A program made the position numbers and the translations under genes. The notes under the pieces are model-generated. The model was not told the origin of the DNA. It did no database searches and saw nothing but the letters and a program-made list of their open reading frames with translations. From Bradyrhizobium sp. 1 (GTDB lineage: Bacteria; Pseudomonadota; Alphaproteobacteria; Rhizobiales; Xanthobacteraceae), in the NCBI RefSeq assembly GCF_023073315.1, contig NZ_JADPJH010000036.1, positions 1-64,000 on the forward strand: DNA of 64,000 bases. The letters are read 5' to 3'. Below are positions 17,593-25,573 of the stretch, in pieces; the first letter of the stretch is position 1, and each line of letters starts with the position of its first letter.

Positions 17593-18903
17593 ATGACCGC
17601 ACGACCGCTCGAACGGGCCGTCGATCGACAAGATGCATCGCGCGACGCGCCGTTGAACAACGCGATTCGCAAGAACATCGTCCAACTTGTCCCCGTTCTG
17701 GCGATCGCCTACTTCTTCAATTACATCGACCGCACCAATGTCGGGTTCGCGGCGCTGACGATGAACCACGATATCGGGCTGACGAATACCCAGTTCGGAA
17801 CGGCTGCGGGACTTTTCTTCGTGGGCTATTGCCTGCTGGAAGTGCCCAGCAATCTCGCCCTTTACCGATTTGGCGCGCGACGTTGGCTGGCGCGCATCAT
17901 GATCTCCTGGGGACTGTTGTCAGCTGCGTGTGCGTTCGTCAGTGGCCCGACCAGCTTCTACGTCCTGCGCATCGCGACGGGTGCGGCGGAGGCGGGATTC
18001 TTTCCCGGGGTCGTCTTCTATCTGTCGTGCTGGTTTCCAGCGCGCGCGCGGATCAGGGTGCTCACCTGGTTCCTGGTGGCCATTCCGCTTTCATCTGTCG
18101 TTGGCGGGCCGGTCTCCGTCTGGATTCTCGCACTCGACGAGCTTGCCGGTCTGAAGGGATGGCAGTGGCTTTTTCTGCTGGAGGGGCTGCCGGCCTGTAT
18201 TATGGGGTTTGTTACCCTGCGCTTGCTCCGCGACGATCCAAAAGATGCGAATTGGCTCAGTGACGGGGAGCGCACCGCCTTGTTGGAGGCGCTGGCCGAG
18301 GAGCAGGCAAGCCGGCCAAGAAAGGACTTTCTCGCCGCGCTCCGCGATACCAAGGTTGCGATCCTGACGGGTATCCTGTTCTGCTACTGGATCGGCATCA
18401 ACGGAATCGCGATCTGGCTGCCGCTGATTCTGAAGTCCCATGGACTCGGCAATACGGAAATAGGCATCTTCTCCGCAATGCCTTATCTGATTGCCACTTT
18501 CGCCATGATCGCCTGGGCGCGCGTCATGGAGCGGAGCGGGCAACATCTTCTCAACATGGTCGCGGCCTTCGCTTTGACTGGTGCCGGCCTCGCCTTCGCC
18601 GTCTACGACAGCGCACTTTGGCCCGCCATGGCCGGCATCACGATGGCTGTGATCGGCCTGAGCTCGATACGTCCGGCGTTCTACAGCTTGCCGTCCCGCT
18701 ATCTCTCCGGGGCGGCGGCCGCCGGCGGCATTGCCCTGATCAACGCCATTGGCAGCCTGGGTGGCTATGTCGGACCATGGATGGTGGGAGTGCTGAAGGA
18801 TCAGACCGGATCGTTCGAACCCGGGATGTCGGCGATGGCCGTCATGCTCGGCGTCGCCGGCGCGCTAACATTGGTGTTGAAGAGGATCACCCGCGAAGCC
18901 TAG
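17593..18903 (+). CDS. MFS transporter, anion:cation symporter (ACS) type
   Basis: 436 residues from ATG 17593, with 12 helices. The family hallmarks are YFFNYIDRTNVGFAALTMN in helix 1, FFVGYCLLEVPSNLALYRFG in helix 2, and GAAEAGFFPGVVFYLSCWFP in helix 4. This is the tartrate/hexuronate/phthalate porter group. It probably imports an organic anion for the lactone-type operon upstream, which also carries a DctA-like symporter. Two carriers in one operon may handle different compounds. Confidence 0.92.
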   Translation: MTARPLERAVDRQDASRDAPLNNAIRKNIVQLVPVLAIAYFFNYIDRTNVGFAALTMNHDIGLTNTQFGTAAGLFFVGYCLLEVPSNLALYRFGARRWLARIMISWGLLSAACAFVSGPTSFYVLRIATGAAEAGFFPGVVFYLSCWFPARARIRVLTWFLVAIPLSSVVGGPVSVWILALDELAGLKGWQWLFLLEGLPACIMGFVTLRLLRDDPKDANWLSDGERTALLEALAEEQASRPRKDFLAALRDTKVAILTGILFCYWIGINGIAIWLPLILKSHGLGNTEIGIFSAMPYLIATFAMIAWARVMERSGQHLLNMVAAFALTGAGLAFAVYDSALWPAMAGITMAVIGLSSIRPAFYSLPSRYLSGAAAAGGIALINAIGSLGGYVGPWMVGVLKDQTGSFEPGMSAMAVMLGVAGALTLVLKRITREA

Positions 18904-18948
18904 GGCCCACTTGGGTTGACGGAAAAATTCTCGCGAAAGGAAATTGTC

Positions 18949-19826
18949 GTGAACAAATGGCTCCCGTTTTGTTGTTTCTTCTCCTGTCCAGCGCGGCCGC
19001 GGCCGCCGACCTTGGCGCAGTGGACCATGTGAGCGTGACGCGTGGCGAGGTGACGATCGACGTGCTTGCCCAGGGCGAGGGACCGGCGATCGTCATCCTT
19101 CCCTCGCTCGGCCGATCAGGAAATGATTACGATGCGGTCTCCCGCATTCTTGCCGCGGATGGCTTTCGCGTCTTGCGGCCGCAGCCGGCATCGGCGACAG
19201 TCGGGGGGCCCATGGAGAATCTCACCATGCATGACCTTGCGGCCGACGTCGCGAGCGTTATCGCGCACGAGCATGCGGCTCCTGCCGTTGTAGTTGGCCA
19301 CGCCTTCGGCAACTTCGTCGCCCGGCAGGTGGCTGCCGATCGCCCTGATCTCGTGAGCGGCGTCGTCCTCGCCGCTGGCTCCGCCGGCAAGGTTCCGCCG
19401 CGTTCCAAGGAGCTTCCGATCGGACCTGAGATGCGCCAAGCCATCGACGGTCCTTCGGAGACGTCGCTGCCCGAGAAAAAGCGGATTGAATACCTCAGGA
19501 TCGCGTTCTTCGCGCCAGGTCATGATCCGAGCGTTTGGCTCGGTGGATGGAACACCGCCGTGCATCATATGGAATCCCATGCGCGTGAGCGTCCGCCGGT
19601 GACGACTATTTCGCCGGCGGCAAAGCGCCGATCCTCCATCTCCAGGCCGAGCACAATCCGGTCGCACCGTGGCGCTTTGCCGGTGTCCTCAAGTCGATGC
19701 TGGGAGATCGGGTGACCATCGTGGTGATCCCGGATGCCACCACGCGCTCGTGCCCGAACAGCCAGCGGCCGTCGGCGCCGCGATTGCCGAGTTGCGCGCA
19801 AGGTCGCTGCACGATGAAACCGAGTT
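18949..19826 (+). pseudogene. Alpha/beta-hydrolase with frameshifts
   Basis: The reading from MAPVLLFLLLSSAAAAAD (a signal peptide) through GPAIVILPSLGRSGNDYD and VVGHAFGNFVARQVAADRPD is a good alpha/beta-hydrolase, though the nucleophile-elbow residue is Ala (GHAFG) rather than Ser. At about 19592 the frame shifts to GGKAPILHLQAEHNPVAPWRF. At about 19739 a missing base (ACCACG for ACCCACG) shifts it again to HALVPEQPAAVGAAIAELR. A likely GTG start at 18949 (VNKWLP) is also out of frame with the signal peptide. Intact, it would have been an exported hydrolase of the lactone operon. Sequencing error could explain one shift but hardly three. Confidence 0.75.
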
Positions 19827-19870
19827 GATGGTCATTCAACCACCGGGCGGGCGTTGGTGCCTGCCAGCCG

Positions 19871-20815
19871 CTACTCTTGGCTCACTGCTTCGGCCAGCCT
19901 CGCGCCCACCCAGATTTTCTCCGTAACCAATTGAGCGATAGAGGCCTTCAGCAGCCGCGCAACCTCGAGGGTCAGCCAGGAGGCATGCGCCTCGTGCGGC
20001 ATCGCGATCCAAATCGTAGAGGTCAGGGGAGGGCGCTCGATTGCGCGTGTAACCAACTCGCCGCGAGCCGCTTCTGCGGCAACGCCGGCCAGAGTCTGAA
20101 TCGTGGCGCCGTCGCCGCTCTTTACCATGGCCTTGATCAGCGGAATGCTATCGACCTCCAACGCGAGCTTGAGACGAATGTTGTGTCGCGTGGCGGCTCC
20201 CTCGATCAACCGCCGGTTGCTATGCGGCAGGCTCGGCAGGATCAAGGGGATTTGCGCAATGTCCTGAAGGCGGATTCCCCGCCTGGATGCCGCAGGATGA
20301 TGAGGTGCGCAGGCCAGCACCATGCGCTCCTTCAGCACCGGCGTCATATGAATGCCGCCGAGCGGCGAGGGGTTGTGGAGGACGGCGACATCGATCCGCC
20401 TGTCCACCAGCCATTCTTCCAGAAACGAGCTGATGCCTTCCCTGATCGCAAGCGTGGCGTGAGGCCAGCGTTCGCGAAGTGCAGCGACCATCCGCGGAAC
20501 GATCAGTAGGCCCGAGGTCGGCGGCACGCCGATCGTGACTTGACCGGCAAAGCTCTGATGTCCCTTCTTCAGGACATCTAGCGTTTGGGCGAGACGGTCA
20601 ATGACGTGCTCAGCATCAGTTAGCAAGACAGCGCCTGCGTCCGTGATTGTGACGCCGCGGCCATGACGGAGCAGCAGTTGCGTCCCGAGTTCGTCCTCGA
20701 GCTTCTTGATCTGTCGGCTCAAGGCTGGCTGTGCGATATGGAGCTCAGTCGCGGCACGGCTGAAACTGCCGGCCCGGGCGACGTGAACGAAATATCTCAG
20801 TCCGCGAATATCCAT
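19871..20815 (-). CDS. LysR-family transcriptional regulator
   Basis: 314 residues. The N-terminal helix-turn-helix reads LRYFVHVARAGSFSRAATELHIAQPALSRQIKKLEDELG. The effector domain begins near QVTIGVPPTSGLL and ends with a WLTLEVARLL helix. The fold resembles the Nac/Cbl-like branch. It faces the tail of the broken hydrolase gene rather than a promoter, so its target may be the operon at 13.8-18.9 kb or genes lost from the region. A frameshifted IclR gene follows upstream on the same strand. Confidence 0.93.
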   Translation of the reverse strand: MDIRGLRYFVHVARAGSFSRAATELHIAQPALSRQIKKLEDELGTQLLLRHGRGVTITDAGAVLLTDAEHVIDRLAQTLDVLKKGHQSFAGQVTIGVPPTSGLLIVPRMVAALRERWPHATLAIREGISSFLEEWLVDRRIDVAVLHNPSPLGGIHMTPVLKERMVLACAPHHPAASRRGIRLQDIAQIPLILPSLPHSNRRLIEGAATRHNIRLKLALEVDSIPLIKAMVKSGDGATIQTLAGVAAEAARGELVTRAIERPPLTSTIWIAMPHEAHASWLTLEVARLLKASIAQLVTEKIWVGARLAEAVSQE

Positions 20816-20869
20816 CGCTTCGAGGCGCCTTTCGAGAGTGGGCGAATGCCGGGTTTCCGGAGCCGAACT

Positions 20870-21711
20870 TCAGAACGGTGCTTCCCTTCGCAATGTTGTC
20901 GGCGATCGGGGAGAATGCAGCTCGGCCGGTTCGTCCCGCGGCCCGGAGAGCTCGTCCTTGCATCGCGCGGCGAATACCATGAGGTACTCGGCGATCTCTG
21001 AGCAAAGTGCTTCGGTTGGCTTAATATCCTGCAGGCTCATGTTGAGTGCGTAGCCTGGCAGGCCGTCCAGGACGACCGGAGTGGCGACGGCGAGTACGCC
21101 CGGCTGCCGGGAGACCGCACAATAGCCCTCGCCCCTGACCGCTCGAATGGATGTCTGCACCTCGGCGATCAGCGCCTTGGTGGCGGCGGCATTGCGTCGC
21201 CTGAATTGCGCGAGCAGCGTGTCGCGCTCGGCGTCGGGGATGCCCGCTAGATAAGCGCGCCCGAGCGAGGTCAACTCCATCGGCCCTGTTCGCCGGCCAC
21301 GATGCTGCGCAGCGTCGGACGCGGGTTGTGGCGAATGGATTCCAGGTAGACCATGATCGTACGATCCGCCGTCGCGAGACCGACGTTCAGCCGGCGCCGC
21401 GTGGATTCAGCCCGCATCAGCGGGCCGAGCACCTTGAGCACCGGCGACCCCATCCGAACGGCATGGGCGAGGCTGAGCACGGCGGCGGCAAGCCGATAAA
21501 TTCGCTCGGTTCGAACTTCCTTGAGCATGCCGAAGTTGACCAAGGTCTTGGTCAGTCGGGTGACGGTGGAGCGGGGCAGGCCGGTGCGCTCCGCGATCTC
21601 GCCGTTGCCGAGCGTATCGACGCCGGGCCGGAACGCGCCCAAGATATGGATGCCCCGCTCCAGCGACCGATTTCCATTTGCGCTGCCAGAATATTGCCGC
21701 GCTGAAGCCAT
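20870..21711 (-). pseudogene. IclR-family regulator broken by one frameshift
   Basis: From the ATG complement at 21711 the frame reads RSLERGIHILGAFRPG, the helix-turn-helix NGEIAERTGLPRSTVTRLTKTL and the first part of the effector domain up to VAGEQGR, where it stops at about 21271. A second frame resumes at MELTSLGRAYLAGIPDAERD and runs on to 20870 (SLQDIKPTEALCSEIAEYLM). Related regulators have an uninterrupted GPMELTxLGRA at this point, so loss of one C in the GGCCG run is the likely lesion. An intact gene would be about 280 residues. Confidence 0.75.
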
Positions 21712-22042
21712 ACCGCGTTCTCTCCGACCCATTCCACTAAGCGGTAATAGGGCATTTCCGCTTTTATGACGATTCAATATACGAGCAAGTAATAAAACAT
21801 AGTGCAAAGCATCTCGGGAGCGCGAACCGCAATGTCTAACCTTCCTGTTGGGTAATCGTCCGGCGTGGTCCGGTTCGTCGACTTGGATGCGGCGGACGCC
21901 GGTTTGAAATCGATACATCGTTGGTCCTTCGGCGCGGGCGCGCCGAGATGTCGGGGTCGGCATCCGCCGGCGCGGCCGGAGTGATGCGTTCTCCGCGATG
22001 AAGATCGGCGCACCGTGCCAAACCACAATCGAAGGCTTCCAC
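21712..22042. other. Intergenic stretch upstream of the broken IclR gene
   Basis: It probably held the IclR promoter. No supported gene or clear operator is visible. The right end abuts gene scraps. Confidence 0.4.
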
Positions 22043-22105
22043 ATGACCTATCAGCTCATCGAGTTCTCAGTCGATGCCGGCGTCGCTACCATCGCCAATA
22101 TGGAG
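22043..22105 (+). pseudogene. N-terminal scrap of an enoyl-CoA hydratase
   Basis: MTYQLIEFSVDAGVATIANM matches the first strand pair of crotonase-family proteins (MxYxxIxxxVDxGVATIxLN). The resemblance stops after about 20 residues, and an opposite-strand hydratase fragment follows. The evidence is short. Confidence 0.4.
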
Positions 22106-22122
22106 CATGATCAACCTGTCCA

Positions 22123-22347
22123 GAGCGCGGTATCGGCACCCAGACCGGCCGCAGCGCCGTTGACCGTGGCGATGGTCGGCTTGGGCAGCATGGACTGAAC
22201 CCGATGCACGCCCTGCCGGCGGCTCCAGCCGTTGAACGCGACCTCGCCTTGCGGAGCTTCCAGGCGCCGCCTCATGCCGCTGATATCGCCGCCCGCGCAG
22301 AACGCGCTGCCGCGCCCGGTCAGCACCAGCGCCCTGATCTCATTGTC
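22123..22347 (-). pseudogene. Internal fragment of an enoyl-CoA hydratase
   Basis: The minus strand reads DNEIRALVLTGRGSAFCAGGD-ISGMRRR, then KPTIATVNGAAAGLGADTAL. These are the oxyanion-hole strand (AFCAGGD) and the substrate-binding NGxAxGxG segment of crotonases. Both ends are missing, leaving about 75 of 260 residues. It faces the N-terminal scrap just to its left, so two hydratase pieces in opposite orientation abut at about 22.1 kb. Confidence 0.65.
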
Positions 22348-22562
22348 GCTTGTGACCGAGCCCGAGATTGGAACTTGCTCGCCAACGTCCAAAGGGTAGC
22401 TAGATCGCGCACAAAAGGCGGCTTTTGACGGATTATTAAAGCGTGCCGGGCCAACCAAACTGCTCCCCGACAAGAAACAGGCCCTCCGAAATGGTGGGTT
22501 TCGCGATGTAGCGCTCTCCCACTACGCCTTTCCGTCTGTCCGTACGCAAGATCGCCGTCGTT

Positions 22563-22911
22563 TCAGGACGGTTGCGCAATGAATTTCGTCACGTAGGCCT
22601 CGATCGAGGCGAGCGAATGTTTCCGCTCCTCCTCGGAAATGAAGGCAGCCGTGAAGCTGCCGAACGATCTCGTCCAAAGAGAGATCTAAGGCCCGACGGC
22701 ATTCAATCAGGTTCTCGCTGACATACCCGTCAAAGTAGGAGGGGTCATCTGAGTTCACGGTCACATGCAGGCCAGCGTCCATCAGGTCCTTCAGCGGGTG
22801 CCGCTCGAGCGAAGGCACCACCTTTAACCGCAAGTTGGATAGTGGGCAAACAGTCAGGGCGAGCTTTCGTTTCGCTATTTCCTGAACAAGATCAGGGTCG
22901 GCCAGGCAGGC
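22563..22911 (-). pseudogene. Adenosine/adenine deaminase, C-terminal fragment with frameshift
   Basis: The minus strand reads LADPDLVQEIAKRKLALTVC, PLSNLRLKV and VTVNSDDPSYFDGYVSENL. These include the metal-ligand segment NSDDP and the CPLSN motif of adenosine/adenine deaminases. After DEIVRQL the frame shifts; the proper tail (SFTAAFISEEERKHSLASIE, ending FIAQPS-stop at 22563) is in the neighbouring frame. The N-terminal two thirds are absent. It cannot be functional. Confidence 0.75.
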
Positions 22912-23111
22912 CCACGGTTCCGCCCGCTCAGGCGTTGCCTCAAATAGCAATTTGAGATGGGTTGCAGGTCCCGATTTGAGCCTACCATTTGACAAGCTTC
23001 CGAGTTTACCGGCGCCGTCAGACGAATGAATTCAATCAAGACTGCAGGATGATCCCTCGCGCGCGTTTTCCTATCGGCACCACGTTTCCATTGCTCCGCG
23101 GCACCATTTGG

Positions 23112-23157
23112 CCCTCTCAAGGCTGAAACAGGGGTTCGATTCCCTAGGGAGCCGCCA
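23112..23157 (+). pseudogene. Truncated tRNA-Glu(CTC) 3' part
   Basis: The segment runs from CCCTCTCAAGG (anticodon loop with CTC) through T-arm GGGGTTCGATTCCC to AGGGAGCCGCCA. It matches the 3' half of rhizobial tRNA-Glu, with one C missing from the T-stem and an extra C before GCCA. There is no D-arm or 5' acceptor strand. It is the third tRNA relic in the window and lies just before the thiolase/DUF35 locus. Confidence 0.65.
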
Positions 23158-23231
23158 AAATTGCCACCACTCCGAATAAAACTGCGAACCCAGTGGCTAT
23201 GCGGCCCTGAGATCCTTCGACAACGACGCAG

Positions 23232-24377
23232 TTAGCGTCGTCCCTCCATGATGTGCACGTAGCAAACCGCGCCGACGCCCACCATGTGGGCCATGCCGAC
23301 GCGGGCGTGTGGATGTTGCCTCTCGCCGGCCTCTCCTCTGAGTTGCTTGGTGATTTCTCCGATCTGGCCGATGCCGGTTGGCCCGATCGGATGTCCCATC
23401 GCAATCAGTCCGCCCGACGGATTGATCGCGCATCGGCCGCCGATATCGAGGGCGCCATCCTTCAGCATCTGAACGCCATCCCCTTCCGGACACAAGCCGA
23501 TGCTTTCGATGTAGTGAAGTTCTTCGACCGTGAACGCATCGTGAAGCTCGATTACGTCGAGGTCTTTGGGTTGCCGCTTGGCTTCAGCCAGCGCCAGTTC
23601 GGCTGTCTCCCGTGTGAGCGCGGCATCGAATCCCACGCCGGGTGGATAGATACGTTCGCTGCGTCCAACGGATGCAGTGACGCGAATGGCGCGATCGGGA
23701 TTGATGCCGTATCGCCGGATGCCTTCGTCGGAAGCGACAATAACAGCCGCCGCGCCTTCGCCAATCGGCGTGCACTGGAGCGATGTGAGCGCTCCCGAAA
23801 CCTTCTTGCCGCCGAGCACCTCCTGAAGCGTTCGCTCTTGCTGTCGCTGGGCGTTGGGGTTCTTCGCGCCGTTGCGATGATTTTTCACGGCAACGAGGGC
23901 GATGTCTTCGACCGACGCGTTGTAGCGCGCGGCATACTCGTTCGTGAGGAGCGCGAAATGGGTAAACGGAACGATCGCATCATCGGCGAGATGATCGATG
24001 CCCGTGTTCGAACGCTGTACCGGATTGCGTTTGTCCACACCCACCGCAAGGGCTACGTCGCTGATACCGCCCGCCACCTCGATACATGCCTGACGAAACG
24101 CCGTGGAGCCGGAAGCTGAGGCATTCTCGATATGCACGAGCGGCGCGCCGGTGGTTCCTAGGTGGCGCAGCATCGGCCGGCCGGCTGCCATGCCAAGCAG
24201 AGCGGTCGCGACATAGCTTGATTCCACGGCAGGCCATTCGATCTTTGCGTCCGTTAGGGCCTCGCGGATAGCGGCAAGACCGAGTGAGACGTAAGGGGTC
24301 TCGCTCGGGTTCTGGTAACGGTGCCAGCCGACACCAACGACATAAACCGGCCGCAGATCGCTCAAAGTCCGTACCAT
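23232..24377 (-). CDS. Thiolase-like (lipid-transfer/SCP2-type) protein lacking the nucleophilic Cys
   Basis: 381 residues. The thiolase fold is clear: YVVGVGWHRYQNPSETPYVSL at the N-terminus, HIENASASGSTAFRQACIEV for the nucleophile loop, NPSGGLIAMGHPIGPTGIGQ for the catalytic His loop and VGVGAVCYVHI at the end. In the nucleophile loop the usual ENACASGS has Ser (codon TCA) in place of Cys. Related proteins paired with DUF35 partners, such as Ltp2 of steroid side-chain degradation, act as retro-aldolases on acyl-CoA and also lack that Cys. The DUF35 gene lies immediately upstream on the same strand, which supports a two-protein enzyme. I infer C-C cleavage rather than thiolysis. Confidence 0.87.
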   Translation of the reverse strand: MVRTLSDLRPVYVVGVGWHRYQNPSETPYVSLGLAAIREALTDAKIEWPAVESSYVATALLGMAAGRPMLRHLGTTGAPLVHIENASASGSTAFRQACIEVAGGISDVALAVGVDKRNPVQRSNTGIDHLADDAIVPFTHFALLTNEYAARYNASVEDIALVAVKNHRNGAKNPNAQRQQERTLQEVLGGKKVSGALTSLQCTPIGEGAAAVIVASDEGIRRYGINPDRAIRVTASVGRSERIYPPGVGFDAALTRETAELALAEAKRQPKDLDVIELHDAFTVEELHYIESIGLCPEGDGVQMLKDGALDIGGRCAINPSGGLIAMGHPIGPTGIGQIGEITKQLRGEAGERQHPHARVGMAHMVGVGAVCYVHIMEGRR

Positions 24378-24399
24378 CGCAAAACTCCCGGGAAAGAAA

Positions 24400-24819
24400 T
24401 CAGATCGCTGCGGTGAAACGGAGGTCGAGAACAGTTTCTCCGGATTCGCCTGATCGAACGGGCACCAGCCTTGCGGTCATTCGCTGTCCCGGCGAAACGG
24501 CGGCACTGTCTTCCGCCAGCACGGATCGGACGACCGGACCGTCATCGAGTGCGACTTTGACGATCGTGAAGGGAGCGGGGCGGTTCTTGTCGGCATGAAG
24601 ATGCACAACGGCTTCCGCAAGCAGCGTCCCGCCCGTCGACAGTTCGCAAGGGGTGAGCGCATCGCCATGGTTGCCGCACTGCTCGCAGCCATAGGCCTGC
24701 ATAGGAAAGAAAACGTAGCCGCAGCGGCATTGTCCGCCAAGCAGAACCGGAGCGGACCCGCGTGGGCCACCGGAGCCGAAAGAATAGATATTTGATTTCA
24801 ATAGCTTGTCGGTTGACAT
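24400..24819 (-). CDS. DUF35 OB-fold/zinc-ribbon acyl-CoA-binding protein
   Basis: 139 residues from the ATG complement at 24819. Four Cys form the rubredoxin-like zinc ribbon (CRCGYVFFPMQAYGCEQCG), followed by the OB-fold (LSTGGTLLAEAVVHLHAD, PAPFTIVKVALDDGPVV). DUF35 proteins bind CoA thioesters and partner thiolase-fold enzymes, as in ChsH2-Ltp2 and BbsA-BbsB. It is the first gene of the minus-strand pair, 22 bases before the thiolase-like gene. A TetR-type operator lies just upstream of its start. Confidence 0.88.
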   Translation of the reverse strand: MSTDKLLKSNIYSFGSGGPRGSAPVLLGGQCRCGYVFFPMQAYGCEQCGNHGDALTPCELSTGGTLLAEAVVHLHADKNRPAPFTIVKVALDDGPVVRSVLAEDSAAVSPGQRMTARLVPVRSGESGETVLDLRFTAAI

Positions 24820-24836
24820 CGGATTCTTCCAGAATA

Positions 24837-24856
24837 TTTGTTGACTGACCAACAAA
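24837..24856 (+). promoter_or_regulatory. TetR-type operator between divergent DUF35 and TetR genes
   Basis: A perfect inverted repeat, TTTGTTG-ACTGAC-CAACAAA, lies 18 bases upstream of the DUF35 start and 60 bases before the TetR start. It is also self-similar within its centre (TTGACTGACCAA). The position suits repression of both directions by the adjacent TetR protein. Confidence 0.7.
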
Positions 24857-24916
24857 CATTGTTCTAGATCATTTGCAAGTGAAAAAGGGCGATTAGACAG
24901 GGGAGCGAGGGTCAAC

Positions 24917-25573
24917 ATGATCCGGACGGTTCGGCGCACGAAGGAGCGGCAAAGCGACGAGTCCGCTTCAATGCGCGAGGGACGTACTCAAGCCGAGCGT
25001 CGCGATGAGGCGGAGCGCCGGATACTCGAGGCAGCAGCGCTGATTGTCGCCGAGGAGGGCTTCGAGGCCATCACGCTGGCGGACGCGGGAGAACGTGCCG
25101 GCTATAGCCGTGGGCTGCCGTCGCATTACTTCGGGACCAAGAACGATCTTCTGTCGGCGTTGGCGGTCTACATTATCGGCTCGTTCATGGCGCGTCGCCG
25201 CGCCAGTGCCGACCTTTCCGGATTCGAGGGTCTGATCGCTTCGGTCAAATACTATTTCGAGTCGCCGCCCCAGAACACGAAGATGGTTCGCGCCTTTCAT
25301 ACGGTGTTGGCCGGTGCACTTCACACGCCTGCGATCAGGGCCACGGTCGCGAAGGTCAATCGTGACTCCATAGCGGAAATCGTGAGCGCCATCAGAGCTG
25401 GAATCGAGACCGGCGCGGTTCGTGCCGACGTCGACCCCGAAGTCGAGGGGGCACTGATCCTGGCAACGCTGCGCGGGTCGGTGGCGCTATGGCTGGCCGA
25501 TCCCGGCGGGACCGATCTCGACCGGATCGGCGCACAATTCATTTCGACTCTCCGGCGGAGGCTGGCAAGATGA
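24917..25573 (+). CDS. TetR-family transcriptional regulator
   Basis: 218 residues. The helix-turn-helix reads AALIVAEEGFEAITLADAGE-RAGYSRGLPSHYFGTKNDLL, with ILEAAALI before it. The C-terminal ligand domain is of the TetR_C type common near acyl-CoA genes. An in-frame ATG at 24971 is an alternative start. Its stop overlaps the start of the CoA ligase gene as ATGA, so they are co-transcribed. It probably represses the divergent thiolase/DUF35 pair and its own operon until an acyl-CoA appears. Confidence 0.9.
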   Translation: MIRTVRRTKERQSDESASMREGRTQAERRDEAERRILEAAALIVAEEGFEAITLADAGERAGYSRGLPSHYFGTKNDLLSALAVYIIGSFMARRRASADLSGFEGLIASVKYYFESPPQNTKMVRAFHTVLAGALHTPAIRATVAKVNRDSIAEIVSAIRAGIETGAVRADVDPEVEGALILATLRGSVALWLADPGGTDLDRIGAQFISTLRRRLAR

